Below, in pieces: positions 33,561 to 45,228 of a stretch of DNA of 64,000 nucleotides (positions within the stretch are counted from its first letter, which is position 1; each line of letters opens with the position of its first letter). Origin of the DNA: Lepas anatifera (taxonomy: Eukaryota; Arthropoda; Thecostraca; Lepadidae). Location: positions 270,001 to 334,000 of the forward strand of contig JAOTON010002232.1 of NCBI GenBank assembly GCA_034440635.1. The letters are read 5' to 3'. The position numbers and the translations under genes are program-made. Below the pieces are notes generated by a model. It had not been told where the DNA came from, did no database searches, and saw only the letters and a program-made list of their open reading frames with translations.

Positions 33561-34734
33561 ATTGTGGCATGTTGACGGGTACGGAACCCGGAAAGCTAGC
33601 GACTTTGTACATGGACTGCCTGTCTCAGGGACAGGATATTGTTTAGACGCGGAGTGTGTTTTGTGAGTGTTTTTGTTGCGGTGTTTATGCTATCAAGACT
33701 GTCTAAGTCTGCCTGTGACGACCAATAGAAGGATCGGTCCAGCATTTGACTTCCTTCTCTCCGGCCAACGTCACAAGATCTCGAGAAACACGCTAGATAG
33801 AGAAAAACGGTAAACGACGTTGAGAAGACTCTCCAAATCTCTATCCACAACACTTGAACCATTTTTGTCAGGCCAAATTTAAGACCACTAGAGGTGCGGT
33901 ATAAGGTATACCCTAAGTAGGTACACCATTAGATGAATCTCACCGATTCTAGCATTTCAGTGATCTGATGAAGCCCCGACCCACCTCGATTTCCATCCGT
34001 GGCGACTGCGATGGACGATCCTGACTATGCTCCCACGGTATGATCATCTTATCCACGGATGGGCTTTGATAAGAAGGATTTAATGCATTTAATGTTTGGC
34101 ATATTCTTTTACGGCCACAGTCGCCTATTCTATTCATGCATCACGTGCGAAAGGGTGGGGATTCTGACTTTTCTGAGTCGAAGAAGGGAGCGAAGCGCCA
34201 AGTTTTCGTACCTGGCACACAGGGTCGCCAGGTTTCTGGGTGGCAAACATGGCACATGCGGGCAGGTTAACGTTGAAATATGCCAAACCTCACCCAAAAT
34301 AAGCGAAAAAATCATGCAACTGTTGGCTAATATTCAAACTGCAAATAACATTTTTTGTTTGATATGTTTTGCATCAGGGTCGGCACTGTATATCACCTTC
34401 CCTGCTTTTTCCAGTTTTTAGGCAACAGGCTGATAAGCTACCTTTCCAAACACCGTTTTTGATAATTTTAGCACCTCCCGCTAAAAAGAAACATTTCCGT
34501 TGGCTTAGAAAACCTGTACATCAATACCATCAGAAAAGTAGCGGTAGCAATACCATTTTGGATTTCGTCTCACGCACCATACGTGTTAGCTTTGAAAAAT
34601 CGTGTCTGGCTAACCATTTTTCGGACATTGGCGTACCGTTTGACCCACGAATTAGAACGCCAGAGAAATCCTTGCTTTTTCAATGCCCTCGCTCAGGACA
34701 CTACAGAAGAAACTACCCTAAAAACCGTGCGCGG
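33561..34734. other. unclassified sequence upstream of PTER
   Basis: No bounded element or gene recognised. Confidence 0.3.
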
Positions 34735-34971
34735 TAAAAACCTGTCAGGCTGGGTCAGTGCCGGCGCCAGCGCCTTCGTGAGCGGCTGTGGTGGGGTGTT
34801 GGTGACGGGGCGGTCAGCTGGCACTGCCCCTGCCGCCCGGTCGCGCCCTGCTCACCGCCCACTGACCTTCGGCTCTCTTGTAGGACAGTCGCACTCGCCC
34901 GAGGTGCTCAGTGCAGCCGGGAGGGAAGCCAAGACAGGCGTCATCTGACCTGACGTCGGCGGAGGGACGCC
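34735..34971 (+). promoter_or_regulatory. probable PTER 5' UTR / promoter-proximal region
   Basis: A GC-rich stretch immediately before the PTER start codon contrasts with the AT-richer DNA upstream. No TATA box is evident. The transcription start is not determinable by eye, so this is a placement from context. Confidence 0.35.
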
Positions 34972-37900
34972 ATGGCAGCCACCAGAGGCAAAGTCTGCAC
35001 CGGTGAGTGCGATCCTTGGGACGGAGGACATGGATCGAGAAACATCGACCTCGTGAACTCTCATGTCAGTCATAGAAGACCTCTCATGGATAGGGAGAGG
35101 GACTATTATTGCTGTCAAAAGGCAGTTCCAGGTCTATCACCAGAACTGAAAGACATTACAAACGTTAGTTAAAATTGACAGATTCCCTTAAAATAGCTTT
35201 GAATAAACAAAAAAGTCGCTCTCGAGCTTTACCGTTTTACCCCTCCCCTTTGCTGTCAAAGCTAAAGCCGTATGCGATCGGCAAGGGCAGTAAGCGTCTT
35301 TGTAGAATGTTTAAGCAATCATGAAACGTCCTTATGTAGTTTGTTGTTTCTTTCGTAGTAGCGCAGTGTTCCTCGTTGTTTAGTTGAGACTGTGTTTGTT
35401 GTTTTAGCTGGCGAGTCTGATGTTGTTTCTCAGTGCTGGGTCTGATCGACCCGTCGGAGCTTGGGCGTACGATGATGCACGAGCATCTGCACCTGGACTT
35501 CAACGTCACCTTCCTGCCACCCCAGGGCGGCGCCAAGGGTAAAGAGGGCAGCCCGTTCACGCTGGAGAACCTCGGCTGGATTCGACAGAACCCGTGAGCT
35601 GACCCTATACCCAGTGGCGGATACAAGTGGAGGCTATGGGGCCTCAAGCCCCCTCCCCCCGAATTATCCAAGTGTCTATAGGTAATACATAGGCGAAGGC
35701 TGATCCGAGGTAATGTCGGTGGAGGCTCGAGTCCCCTACCCCCCCCCGATGAAGTACTGGATCCGCTTCTGGCTATAGCCACAGAAGTGGGGCGGCCAGC
35801 AGTGTCGTCGATACTGTCGAACTGCCATACATCTGGCGTGGCTTTATAGCACCAAAGGCGTTACGTCATTATCACAGGCTTTCGTTGGCCGTGGTAAGCA
35901 AGGACGTGGATTAAAATTCATTACCAGCCCATCTAAAGGTGATATAAAAGTATAAAAAAAGTGTTTTAGCCTTCCTACAGGCCTACTGAACCGCATGAGA
36001 ATAATGCACAATCTTGAAACGAACAACGCGAAAATCTAAAGAGTATTTTAACATTGCTTCGACATTTTCTTTGGGGTTCCCGAACATCCCAAAAAGGATA
36101 TAAATCTACATTACTGGTGGTATACATTATTTTAGTTTGCAAGGACGATCACTTAAGAACCTTTGCGATGTACAACAATATTACACACTTGGAACATGTA
36201 TGAACCTATATTTCAAGCTACCATTTTTCACATGTTATCTTTAACGCAATAGGGTCGAGGGAGGATAGTCCAAATGTGTGTTATGCCTCATGAAGCCATA
36301 GGCGAATCCAGGATTTCTGATCGGTGGGAGGTGGGCACACAGTTGAATGACGCCATCCGAACCAGGAAGCACTTCTTTTGGCAGGTGGGCGCCAAGTCCT
36401 ATCGCGGGAGCGCCGAAATTGCGTCGGGGGAGCTAAGACGTGACATTTCTGAGGGTGGGGCGCCGAGACTATATCAGGGAGTGCAGAGGCTTCATCGGGG
36501 GAGGGAAAGTGCCCCACTTGCCCCCCCTCATGAATGCGTCAATGCATTAAGCCTTGAACAACGGTGGTTCATGGAGCTCGTGAGCCATTCACAAGGTACA
36601 GATTCCCATTTGCATGTTGGAGCAGTTGAGCCCACTGTGAGCTATGGCTCGGTGTTGGCGTCTGCCTCCGTCCGTTGTAACCTGTGGCTCGGGTGCTGAC
36701 TTCTTTCCATTCCGTCCGCTGGGATTTATGACTCTCTTGCTGGCCTCCGTCTCCGTTCGTTGTAAGCAAGGGCTCGGGTACTGACCTCTGTCCCCGTTCG
36801 TTGTAAGCAATGGCTCGGGTGCTGACCTCTGTCCCCGTCCGTTTTAAGCTATGGCTCAGGTACTGACCTCTGTCTCCTTCCGTTGTAAGCTATGGCTTAG
36901 ATACTGACATATGTCTTCGTCCGTTGTAAGCTATGGCTCGGGTGCGGGCCTCTGTCTTCGTCCGTATGGAGCTACGGCTCGGGTGCTCACCATTGTCTAC
37001 GTCCGTTGTCAGATCTGGCTCGGGCACTGACCTCTGTTTCCGTCCGTTATGAGCTATGGCTCGGGCACTGACCAATATATCCGTTCATTGTAAGCCATAG
37101 TTTGATTGCTGACGTCTCTTCTGCCCCGTCACAGGTACAGCCACCTCAGTAACCTCGCCTTTGGCGACGACGCCGTGCAGTCCTGCATGGTGGACGAGCT
37201 GGGCTTGTTTAAGGCAGCTGGTGGAGGGTCCATAGTGGAGGTCACCAACCACGGAATCGCCAGGGACGCCGCCATGCTGGCTCGGTACAGCAGAGAGAGC
37301 GGTATACACGTTATCAGCGGCACAGGTGAGCCGTCGGCACAAACGCCCGTCAGTGAGACTGCTCCTGACACCAATATCTGTACCACTGACCACTTTGCAG
37401 TCAATGCTTGTGTGCAAGTGTTTGCAACGCGGAGTATTAATGCTACCGCACACGCAAACTAACTAAAACAAAACACTCAGAAATAAGTTAGTCTTACGAA
37501 GAACTGTGTGCAAGTGGTTGAAGTAAATGCTTGATGAAAATGGGAAACACCGCACTCGGATTGTACCGTGATTTGGACACTCGCGGATGCAGGGTTTTTC
37601 TGCGGCGACACTTTGGAACGAAGCGTGAGAGAAGCGAGAGGGCACCACGGTGGAACTGGGTGATGGAGTCAGGACACGAGATGGCATCGCCTGCGGCGCC
37701 GCTGCTCGCATCCTAACCAGGGCGCGAGTAGAACGCCAAGGAACGGCATTGGGAGTTACCAATGCACAAACTAGAGACCACCCGCCCGCATTTGTACCGT
37801 GGATCCGTTTGTAATTTTGGAATGAAGGAGCTCGATGCTGGGAGTGTGGACCCTGATGAGTTGCACATTGAATGTGTAAGTAATCATGTAAAATACTCAA

Positions 37901-39976
37901 CAGGTTTCAGAACGTTGCTGAGGCGTATACTGGTCAACCTGTTTGTGCTGCGTGTCCATTGGTCCTTGAATGGCGCTGCAGGTTTCTACCAGGCGCACTA
38001 CCAGAGCGCCGCTGACCAGCAGCTGACTGTGGAGCAAATGACGTCACGAACGCTGCAGGACCTTCTGCAGGGCTGCGCAGAGGCGCCGCACGTCAAGTGT
38101 GGCATCATCGGCGAGGTCGGCTCCTATTGGCCGATACACGGTCAGTAAGGGCAGCTGAAGCTCTAAGGTGAAGCCAACCAAAACTAACCTCTTCTCTTGC
38201 CGGAGCTTTATTTAACTGAAATCTTGAAATCTTGTGATTTATATTTGGTTGGTAGACTAAATAAAGCCTTCCAAAATAAGCTTTAATTAAGCCAATTATA
38301 GACATAAGCACCGATAGCTGTACATATCCTGCAGCAAGTACTGAAGTGCCCCGCCACGCGGCGCTGTCGCAGATTTTGAGCGGCGCGCGCTGCAGTCGGC
38401 AGCGGAGGCTCAGCAGGCGACCGGCGCGCCCGTCAACTTCCACCCTGGCCGGCACCCGGCGGCCGCCGCCGAGGTGCTGCGCATCTTCCAGGAGGCCGGA
38501 GGCGACGCCAGCCGCTCTGTGATGTCGCACCTGGACCGTGAGCGCTGTCTGACCTCTGACCGTCTGACCCGCGGCTGTTGGGACGTACCGAGCTGCTGTG
38601 GCAGTTCTGGTGTTGGACAGCACGTTGTCTTATCTTACCATGCATGTAAACAGATATGCAAGCAAAATAAGGCAGGGAAGAGAGGGCGAGCCTTGAGAAG
38701 GCCTTGATTTTTCAAATTTGCTGTGAGATGCCCCAGGTTCTTCAAAATTTAAATTGCTAACTTCTTGATGAAATGAACAGGTCTCGCTGTTTTGTTTCAC
38801 GTACCGTAATTTCCCACCTTGAAGAGTGATATGTCCATGCCCTCCCCCGCCCGTGCCCGCTACCTGCTGATCCCGCAGTCTCTGTGTGATCTCTGACGAT
38901 CTGGCAGTGATCTGTGTGTATCCTCCCCCGCCCGTGCCCGCAGGTACTCTGCTGACCCCGGAGGATCTCTGCGAGTTTGCCTCGCTGGGCAGTTACCTGG
39001 AGTTTGACCTGTTCGGCATTGAGACCAGTTTCTACAGCCTGGCTCCGCAAATAGACATGCCGTCGGACGCGCAGCGAATTCGCCGCATGGCGGCGCTTGC
39101 GGAGGCGGGATACGCCGACAAGCTGCTCATCGGCCAGGACATTCACACTAAACATCGACTGGTAGAGAGAGAGAGAGGTGGAGAGGAGAGAGAGAGAGAA
39201 GAGTGAGAGAGAGAGAGCGCCAGAGACGCAAGCTGTCTGACACATAGACAGGCAGACAGATGAAGACAGATGCAGACAGACAGGCAGACAGGCTGACAAA
39301 GGCAGACAGACCGAGGTAGATATACAGACAGGCAGACAGACCGGCAGATTGAAAGACCGGTTGATTGACCAATATTTTGCAAACTTCTATGTCTGCAGGG
39401 GTGTAGCCAGGATTTCGCTCGGGGGGGGGCGGCGACCCGAAAAGGGCCCCTGTGATAGCGCCAAAAGGGCCCTGATGGGTAAAATTGGCCCTGCTTGTTA
39501 CAGAATCGTGTCCTCAGGCGGGGGGGCGGCTGTCCCTGCCGCCCCCTTGGCTACGCCCCTGGATGTCTAATACAAGTATTGTGAACGTGAACGGTGGACG
39601 CAAGTGTTAACTCGCTAGCTTTTAAGCAAGCAAGATAGTGCTTAGCGAATATGATTTATTCTCAATTTGGGTGCAATCTGAAAATGATTGGATGCAAAGT
39701 TTGGCAAAGCAGGCCCCGTGACTCCCACTATCTCAACGCGTATGACTGTACGTAGTGCTCTCGTGTTAATTGTGGGCACGAGTTCGTCAATATTGTTGTT
39801 CGCCCAGCGTTGACCTCGCCCGAACCGTTCTTCTCCAGGTCAAATTCGGTGGACACGGCTACGCTCACGTCCTCGAGAACGTGGTGCCGATGATGCGCAT
39901 GCGCGGTATAAGCGATGAAGTCATCGACCAGATCTTGGTCTCCAACCCGGCGGCGGTGCTGGCCTTCGCCAAGTGA
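34972..39976 (+). CDS. PTER: phosphotriesterase-related protein (N-acetyltaurine hydrolase family), 7 exons
   Basis: Coding exons are 34972-35002, 35434-35593, 37135-37325, 37982-38140, 38373-38537, 38944-39161 and 39839-39976. All introns are GT/AG and the phases join into one open frame of 353 residues, close to the roughly 350 usual for the family. This is a binuclear-metal amidohydrolase-fold enzyme. Visible metal ligands are H26 and H28 in MMHEHLHL, E172 in GIIGEVG (in place of the carboxylated lysine of bacterial phosphotriesterase), H204 in NFHPGR, H233 in MSHLDR and D301 in GQDIHTK. Mammalian PTER hydrolyses N-acetyltaurine; the same role here is inference. The start ATG has G at -3 and +4. 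No signal peptide, so probably cytosolic. Introns 2 and 6 carry miniature transposons. The gene appears intact. Confidence 0.95.
35612..35771. mobile_element. 160-bp hAT-like miniature element in PTER intron 2
   Basis: The ends CAGTGGCGGATACAAG and, read inward from the right, CAGAAGCGGATCCAG are inverted repeats. The flanks CCTATACC (35604-35611) and GCTATAGC (35772-35779) match at six of eight bases. It lies 18 bp after the exon 2 donor. Confidence 0.65.
36640..37125. repeat. 41-bp tandem repeat ending at the PTER exon 3 acceptor
   Basis: About eleven units of roughly 41 bp, with the pattern TAAGCTATGGCTCGGGTGCT, then GACCTCTGTCCCCGTCCGTTG. Each unit contains a branch-point-like GCTGAC, a pyrimidine tract, and a donor-like GTAAGC. 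The last, diverged unit runs into the real acceptor, which ends CCCCGTCACAG at 37134. Confidence 0.8.
38841..38972 (+). repeat. duplicated splice-acceptor region before PTER exon 6
   Basis: CCTCCCCCGCCCGTGCCCGC occurs at 38841-38860 and again at 38922-38941. The second copy is followed by AG and exon 6. After the first, TACCTGCTGATCCCGCAGTC resembles the start of exon 6 (GTACTCTGCTGACCCCGGAG) but lacks the AG at the equivalent place. Confidence 0.7.
39162..39360. repeat. microsatellites in PTER intron 6
   Basis: A GA-rich run (39162-39215) begins at the donor itself and is followed by degenerate CAGACAGG/CAGACAGA units to about 39350. Confidence 0.85.
39396..39561 (+). mobile_element. 166-bp hAT-like miniature element, family B, in PTER intron 6
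   Basis: Starts CAGGGGTGTAGCCAGG and ends GGCTACGCCCCTG. The flanks TATGTCTG (39388-39395) and GATGTCTA (39562-39569) agree at six of eight bases. It is the same family as 49031-49216 in the opposite orientation, sharing GGGCCCTGATRGGTAAAA and ACAGAATCGTGTCCTCAGG. Confidence 0.75.
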
Positions 39977-40118
39977 AGCACTCATGCTGGGCAGCTGTAG
40001 TGCGAGGAGATCACTCCTTTGGAAGCGACAGGATCCCACTGTGGCTGCCGGTCATACTGACTGTTGTCATGGCAGCACTGCCGTTTGGGAGTGCAGCACC
40101 AATGTTGAAAGTTATTTG

Positions 40119-40309
40119 CATGGGCGCCGAAAGCGGGGGGCGGGGACGCGTCCCCCTGTTGGCCAACCAGGGTGACGTCCGTCCCGCAATTTTTTGATCT
40201 ATCGTCTAAATGCATTCAGGTACCGAATATGCTCAAAATTTGCCTCCCCTCGGTCAGCACCAGCCCGGGTCCGTTCCCCCTCTGTAAAAATTCCGTGGCG
40301 GCGCCCCTG
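40119..40309 (-). mobile_element. 191-bp hAT-like miniature element, family A, downstream of PTER
   Basis: Starts CATGGGCGCCG and ends GTGGCGGCGCCCCTG. The flanks GTTATTTG (40111-40118) and GTTGTTTG (40310-40317) match at seven of eight bases. It lies 143 bp past the PTER stop and may fall in the 3' UTR. Confidence 0.75.
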
Positions 40310-40532
40310 GTTGTTTGTGTTGTTGTTCTTTTTTTGTAACAGCTGCGGTGGATACAAGGAAAGTACCAGAAGTACCCACATTCTCGGGGGTGAGACTGTG
40401 TGAACTTAAATAGCGATAGTCCTAGCTAGCATTGGTTTCCCTGGTAGACTAGAGGGGATTGTTTTGTAAAGATTGCATGTTCTGTGTTGGAATTTCAATA
40501 CAAATTCCTTTGCATGGCTCGATAGTATTGAC

Positions 40533-40538
40533 AATAAA
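40533..40538 (+). promoter_or_regulatory. possible PTER polyadenylation signal
   Basis: First canonical AATAAA after the PTER stop, about 560 bp downstream and beyond the miniature element. Transcript data would be needed to confirm it. Confidence 0.35.
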
Positions 40539-42393
40539 AGTGAATGTCTCACGATTATGATGGGTTTTGTACTGAGAATGTAGTTTTGTAAATTTTGTCG
40601 GTGAATCACCATCGGACCATTTCATCTCACCCAAAGTAATAAATTTGTGCGTACTTTAAAGTTGAAAACATAGGTCTTAAGGCCTTAATTAAAACCATGA
40701 AAAAATCCCTCTATCTGGTTAAAACAACTTAATTATTGGTTAGGACCCTAACTGAGTGACTGCCATGCAAGTCAAGCGATAAATGTTATAAATGACCACT
40801 CTAATATCTGAAAACAGCCACCACAACTGATGTAAAATATTCCAGGGCGAAGAGCCACACATCAGTAACACCTGTCAAACATGGGCGCTCAACACCACCC
40901 TTCCGCGGTCTCTGAGACATCCCTGTTTCCCCGTGGTGATAACGAATGAATTTAGCTGACAATGAATTTAGTCGACAGCTTTGCCGATTACAAGCGCTGT
41001 TAGCATGAATGTAAACCTTACCAGCAACCTATGGAATTGTCCTATGGAAAACTCGTACTCATGAGTTGAGTATCCCTAAAATATTGTTTCATACCCCCGC
41101 TTCTTTGCAACGCAATGCCCAATAGTAATGCTGCACCGCATTGTGTTTCCTTTATGAAACTGTGCCGCACTACATATCTTGTAGCTATGCTGTGCCGTTG
41201 AGCACAGTTTTGGTCTGGCAGGCCGTAGCTGTTTTACGCTTGTCAGGGCTTTATGTCTGACAATGCTTGTTTTTATCCGAATGATATACTATATTATATT
41301 ATAGATTATCATAGCTTATACATTCCTTAAAAAGATTGTCGGACGTCTTAACCCGGTACCGCCTGGGCTCTTTTCGCACCCTCCACCAGTGGCGGCGGAA
41401 CGTTATCTTTCAAGGGGGCACCTTCAATGGGGTCCATCTAATCAGTTGGAAATGTCCTAGATGATCGTTTTACGGTAGATTTCACGGAAATGATTACTCC
41501 TTTATCTTATAAAGGCATAAAGCTTTCCCAAACTCACCTGTTTCGACTTTGAAAAAGGGTACACATTTACCATCTAGAGATAAATGCTTACTTGCCAATT
41601 TTTTGTGGCAGGTAATGCCCAGCAAAAGCTGTTGAGCAGAATGCAGATTTCTAACTCTTTGGCCTCCCTTGTTTTAAGTCATCTTAAGGGGGGAACGGCC
41701 CGATTGTGACAGTAATTTTCTTTTAATGCGCATGTCCACAGAAAAAATCGGGGACATATTGCGCCTTGGCGAATAAGGGCCAAGGGGCAGTCCAAAAATA
41801 CAGTCATCTGTATTTTGTGCTCCCAGAGTGACAACTGAGCATGCATATCGAGACACGAGCCAACTAATTAATCAAACCGCTTAAAAATGACAGAAAATTA
41901 ATGAAACTGATAACTTGTGTCGAAAATCTGATAAATGACCCGTCAAAACAGAAATCTCCCGTACACATTTTAGATTCTCTGCACACATGGCCTTCCTTAA
42001 AGCCTATAGACATACCTAAATTTATCTCACAGATGGTTTCTTACCAGGTTCAAGTGCACCAATTTTCATAAACATTAGACGTGTTTCGGTCCCGAAGGTT
42101 TACAACCAAGCGAAAACTGACTGCGGGCCGCAGCCCGGGTTTCCGATCGTTGCTTTATGGCTCATCAGAAGCAGCGTTTCAGATAAGTATTTGATAGAAT
42201 CAAGGAACTCTAACTCTGAATGTATTTCCAAACCAGCGATAAAACAGCGACACTACAAAATTGTGCACAGTTTTCTGATGTTCTTTAAAAATCTGGTGTT
42301 TTTGGGGGTGGTCCAGGCTCCTCTATCAAACCCAGTGTCACCTCAAGGGAAGCCCTGTGAAGACGTACTTAACCTAATAACTATTTTTTCGGA
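40539..42393. other. unclassified sequence
   Basis: No gene or bounded repeat recognised. CAGTGGCGGCGGAACG at 41386-41401 looks like a lone hAT-type end. Confidence 0.3.
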
Positions 42394-42397
42394 TTAA

Positions 42398-43107
42398 CAC
42401 GCGCAGTGGAGGGAGTCCTAAAGTGCCCCCTGAGATCTTAGAAACCAAAAGGGTTGGCAAATCTCCGTTGAGGTGTATTGGGGCGATAGTAATTCACATT
42501 ATGGCAAAGTTACATTGACCTAGGTCAACGTCTAGGTCAACGGAAATATTGCGATTGTAAGGAAAAACTAGGAATACACCAAAACCGGGCTAAGGTCACA
42601 GAGGAAAGGTCTCAAAAAATTTCTCTGAAATCTTTAGGTCAACGTCATTCAAGATCCTTGACTTTAACCTTGATCTTGATTAGCCTTAACTATGAAGTCT
42701 ATGAGGTCAGCTATGAGATCTAGGGCATAACATACGTCATACTGAATCATGCCATCTGACCGGAAGAGTGAGGTTAATGATACCGACCTGTAACCTTTGA
42801 CTTTGACCTTCATGTGGGCTGACCTTCACATATAACCCGATTACAGGACGTTATTACGTCACTACACGGTCTACAGGCCAGGCGAACTGATGTGACCACG
42901 CGATTGCGACAGTCTCAAAATATAGGTATGGCTTTGAAAACCTGTCAGTCAAAAAATTATTGACCAATTTTAAAAATGCTGTCACGAATCAACACGCTTA
43001 CAAATTCTCTCAAATAAGGCTGAGTAGCATTTGCCAGCGGCGAACGGTTCTCCGGCCACCTTGGAAAAATAGGTGGAGGCACTTAAGGACCTCCTCCAAT
43101 GCGCGTG
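42398..43107. mobile_element. TTAA-family AGGTCA-rich element, 710 bp
   Basis: TTAA (42394-42397) precedes CACGCGCAGTGGAGGGAG. The right end, read inward, is CACGCGCATTGGAGGAGG, and the similarity runs on for about 30 bp. The right-hand TTAA has decayed to ATGG. The interior is rich in AGGTCA/TGACCT. Confidence 0.65.
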
Positions 43108-43423
43108 ATGGCGAGGGAACTTCTCCAGACTGCTTTTTAAGTCCTCAAAATCCTTTCTTGGAGCTCTAGGGCTACGCTCCTAAGCCACCACCACCTTACA
43201 GCTGCCTAGCGACTTCGCTCTCAGTGCCGAGAGCAAACGATTGAAGCGATGATAATGCACATGCCGTTCTAGTCTATGACTATTAGGTAGTGAGACTAAA
43301 GTGGAAAAAAGAAGCAACGTCGGTATTTTGTTATTACTCTTCCTGCCCCACTGCTACGGCTTGTGTTCTTTGCTTTTATTCGTCTTCTCTAAGGCTGGGT
43401 TGTAGAAAATAGTAATATGTTAA

Positions 43424-45224
43424 GCCTCACCGCAGTGGGGGGAGTGTTTGAACACCCCCTCGGATTTTTCCGGCGGCACGAGATAACGCCGGCGCGAAGC
43501 ACCACTGAACCTGGCACACTTTATCATTGGTCAACTTTGTTTTCAATTTTCTTCAAAATTTTAACACGCGCATTGACGGGGGTGGGTACCCCCCCCCTCG
43601 GGTTTTTCGGAGATAGAAGAAAAACGGCGGCGCGTATCGCCGCCGTACTTTGTATACCTTTTTCCTCATCATTTTTACAACTTCTGTGAAGATTTTAAGG
43701 TTAGGTCATTTCAGGTCAGGTCACCAGTACAGGTCAAGTGACCCGACCTAAAAAAAGTTTAAAATAGCATAAGTTGGATCAGGGTAAACTTATCCGATTG
43801 AAACTCATATCACATAATGGCCCCACCGAGTTCTCTAAAATGTGTTCCGGTATTTTTTATATCGATGACCTAAGGTCAGGTACGAGGCATGACCTCTCCA
43901 TTGGAAATACATGGGAAAATGTTTTTTACGGAATAACTCAGTAACGGTTGGTGATAGAGCATTTATTTTAGCTGCATTAGACTTGCCTGGGCTTTGCAGT
44001 TCTAATGATAGGCATTTTATATAATTTGACCCTGACCTGACCTCAGGTCAGGTCAAATCCTTGATTTGACCTAGTAAGGTCAAATTATATATCATTCTAT
44101 TTGGCTTGCTAAGAGGATTCATATAGTTTCAAGTCGTTTTGCTCTATCTTTACTTGTTCAGATGTAATGGCCGAAAAAAACTGAATTTACATGTTATCCC
44201 TATGACGGGCATGTTTTGACCTCTCGTGACCTTAAATGTGACCTGACAAAAAATGGTTCAAATGTTTTCGATGGAGAAGTGGATGGGCAGCCCAATGCCG
44301 TTTACCGTTTTTCGCTACCTACCGTGGTTCTCGAGATCTTAGGGGGGGGTATTCGCCCCCCCGTCAATGCAAAGGTGGCTCAGACCCCCGTCAATGCGCG
44401 TGTTAAGGTTGGGTCATCTCAGGTCAGGTCTGTAAAAAATGTTTAATGTGGCAAAAGTAAGAAATTGGTGAATATATTGGATTGAAACTTATGCCACATA
44501 ATGGGGTCACCAAGTGCTACAAAATGTATTCCGAGATTGTTCCTATCGATGACCTAAGGTACGGTATGGATTAGGACCTCTCCATTGAAAATGCATGAAG
44601 AAAACAGAAATTGGGCTGTATTTGTGTAGACACAGCCGAGAATACCTTCATATTTTCCAAATCGTAGTACCCTGGTACCCTTTCTAGGTTCATGTTACAC
44701 TTTTTGACCTGTGACCTCTGAGAGGTCATCTGGGGCTACTTAAGCAGTTTTCAGACTTAGGTCAAAACTTCGCATGAAATGATGATGCAGCTTTTATTTG
44801 GATATATTGTGTTTGGATTGTTATTGCGAGTCTATTGGTATACATATTGACCATGCTAGATTAAAAAGTAACCTTGACCTGGCCTGAGGTCAGGACAGTT
44901 TTTTTACCTAGTATGGTCTTATTATACATCATTCGATTTGCCGTGACGAGAGGAAGCGGATGATGTCTAAAAATAATTCTTACTCAAGTCTGTCTGATGC
45001 TAGAGCCCACAACTCTACTCAAAATGCCACCCTCTTTGAACTGTGATGGCCTCAATATTGACCTGAGCCAAAAAGTGACAGATATAGCTTCTTCATGAAT
45101 TTGTATGAGCTATCCACCAGCTTTCGCGTTTTTTCGCTATCCCGCATAGGGGCCGAGTTCGAGGGGGGTATTCAAACCCCCACCACCAGGGCGAAGGTGG
45201 CTCGGAGGTCCACCAGGGCGCGGG
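43424..45224 (+). mobile_element. TTAA-family element hosting a nested copy
   Basis: Flanked by TTAA at 43420-43423 and 45225-45228. The ends are GCCTCACCGCAGTGGGGGG and, read inward from the right, CCCGCGCCCTGGTGG. Without the nested 43565-44402 insertion the element is about 960 bp. It pairs as an inverted copy with 45913-47975 and resembles 6180-7205. Confidence 0.7.
43565..44402 (+). mobile_element. TTAA-family element, 838 bp, nested
   Basis: Perfect 18-bp terminal repeats CACGCGCATTGACGGGGG lie within TTAA at 43561-43564 and 44403-44406. The related element at 6180-7205 has a single TTAA (6572-6575) at the same point, an empty site. A GC hairpin lies near the left end, and the interior has dense AGGTCA words, including a near-palindromic cluster at 44033-44055. 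Confidence 0.85.
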
Positions 45225-45228
45225 TTAA

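Noticed and set aside
34972..39976. PTER as a processed or broken pseudogene
   Set aside because: Seven exons with intact GT/AG borders, consistent phases, all metal ligands and near-normal length argue for a working gene.
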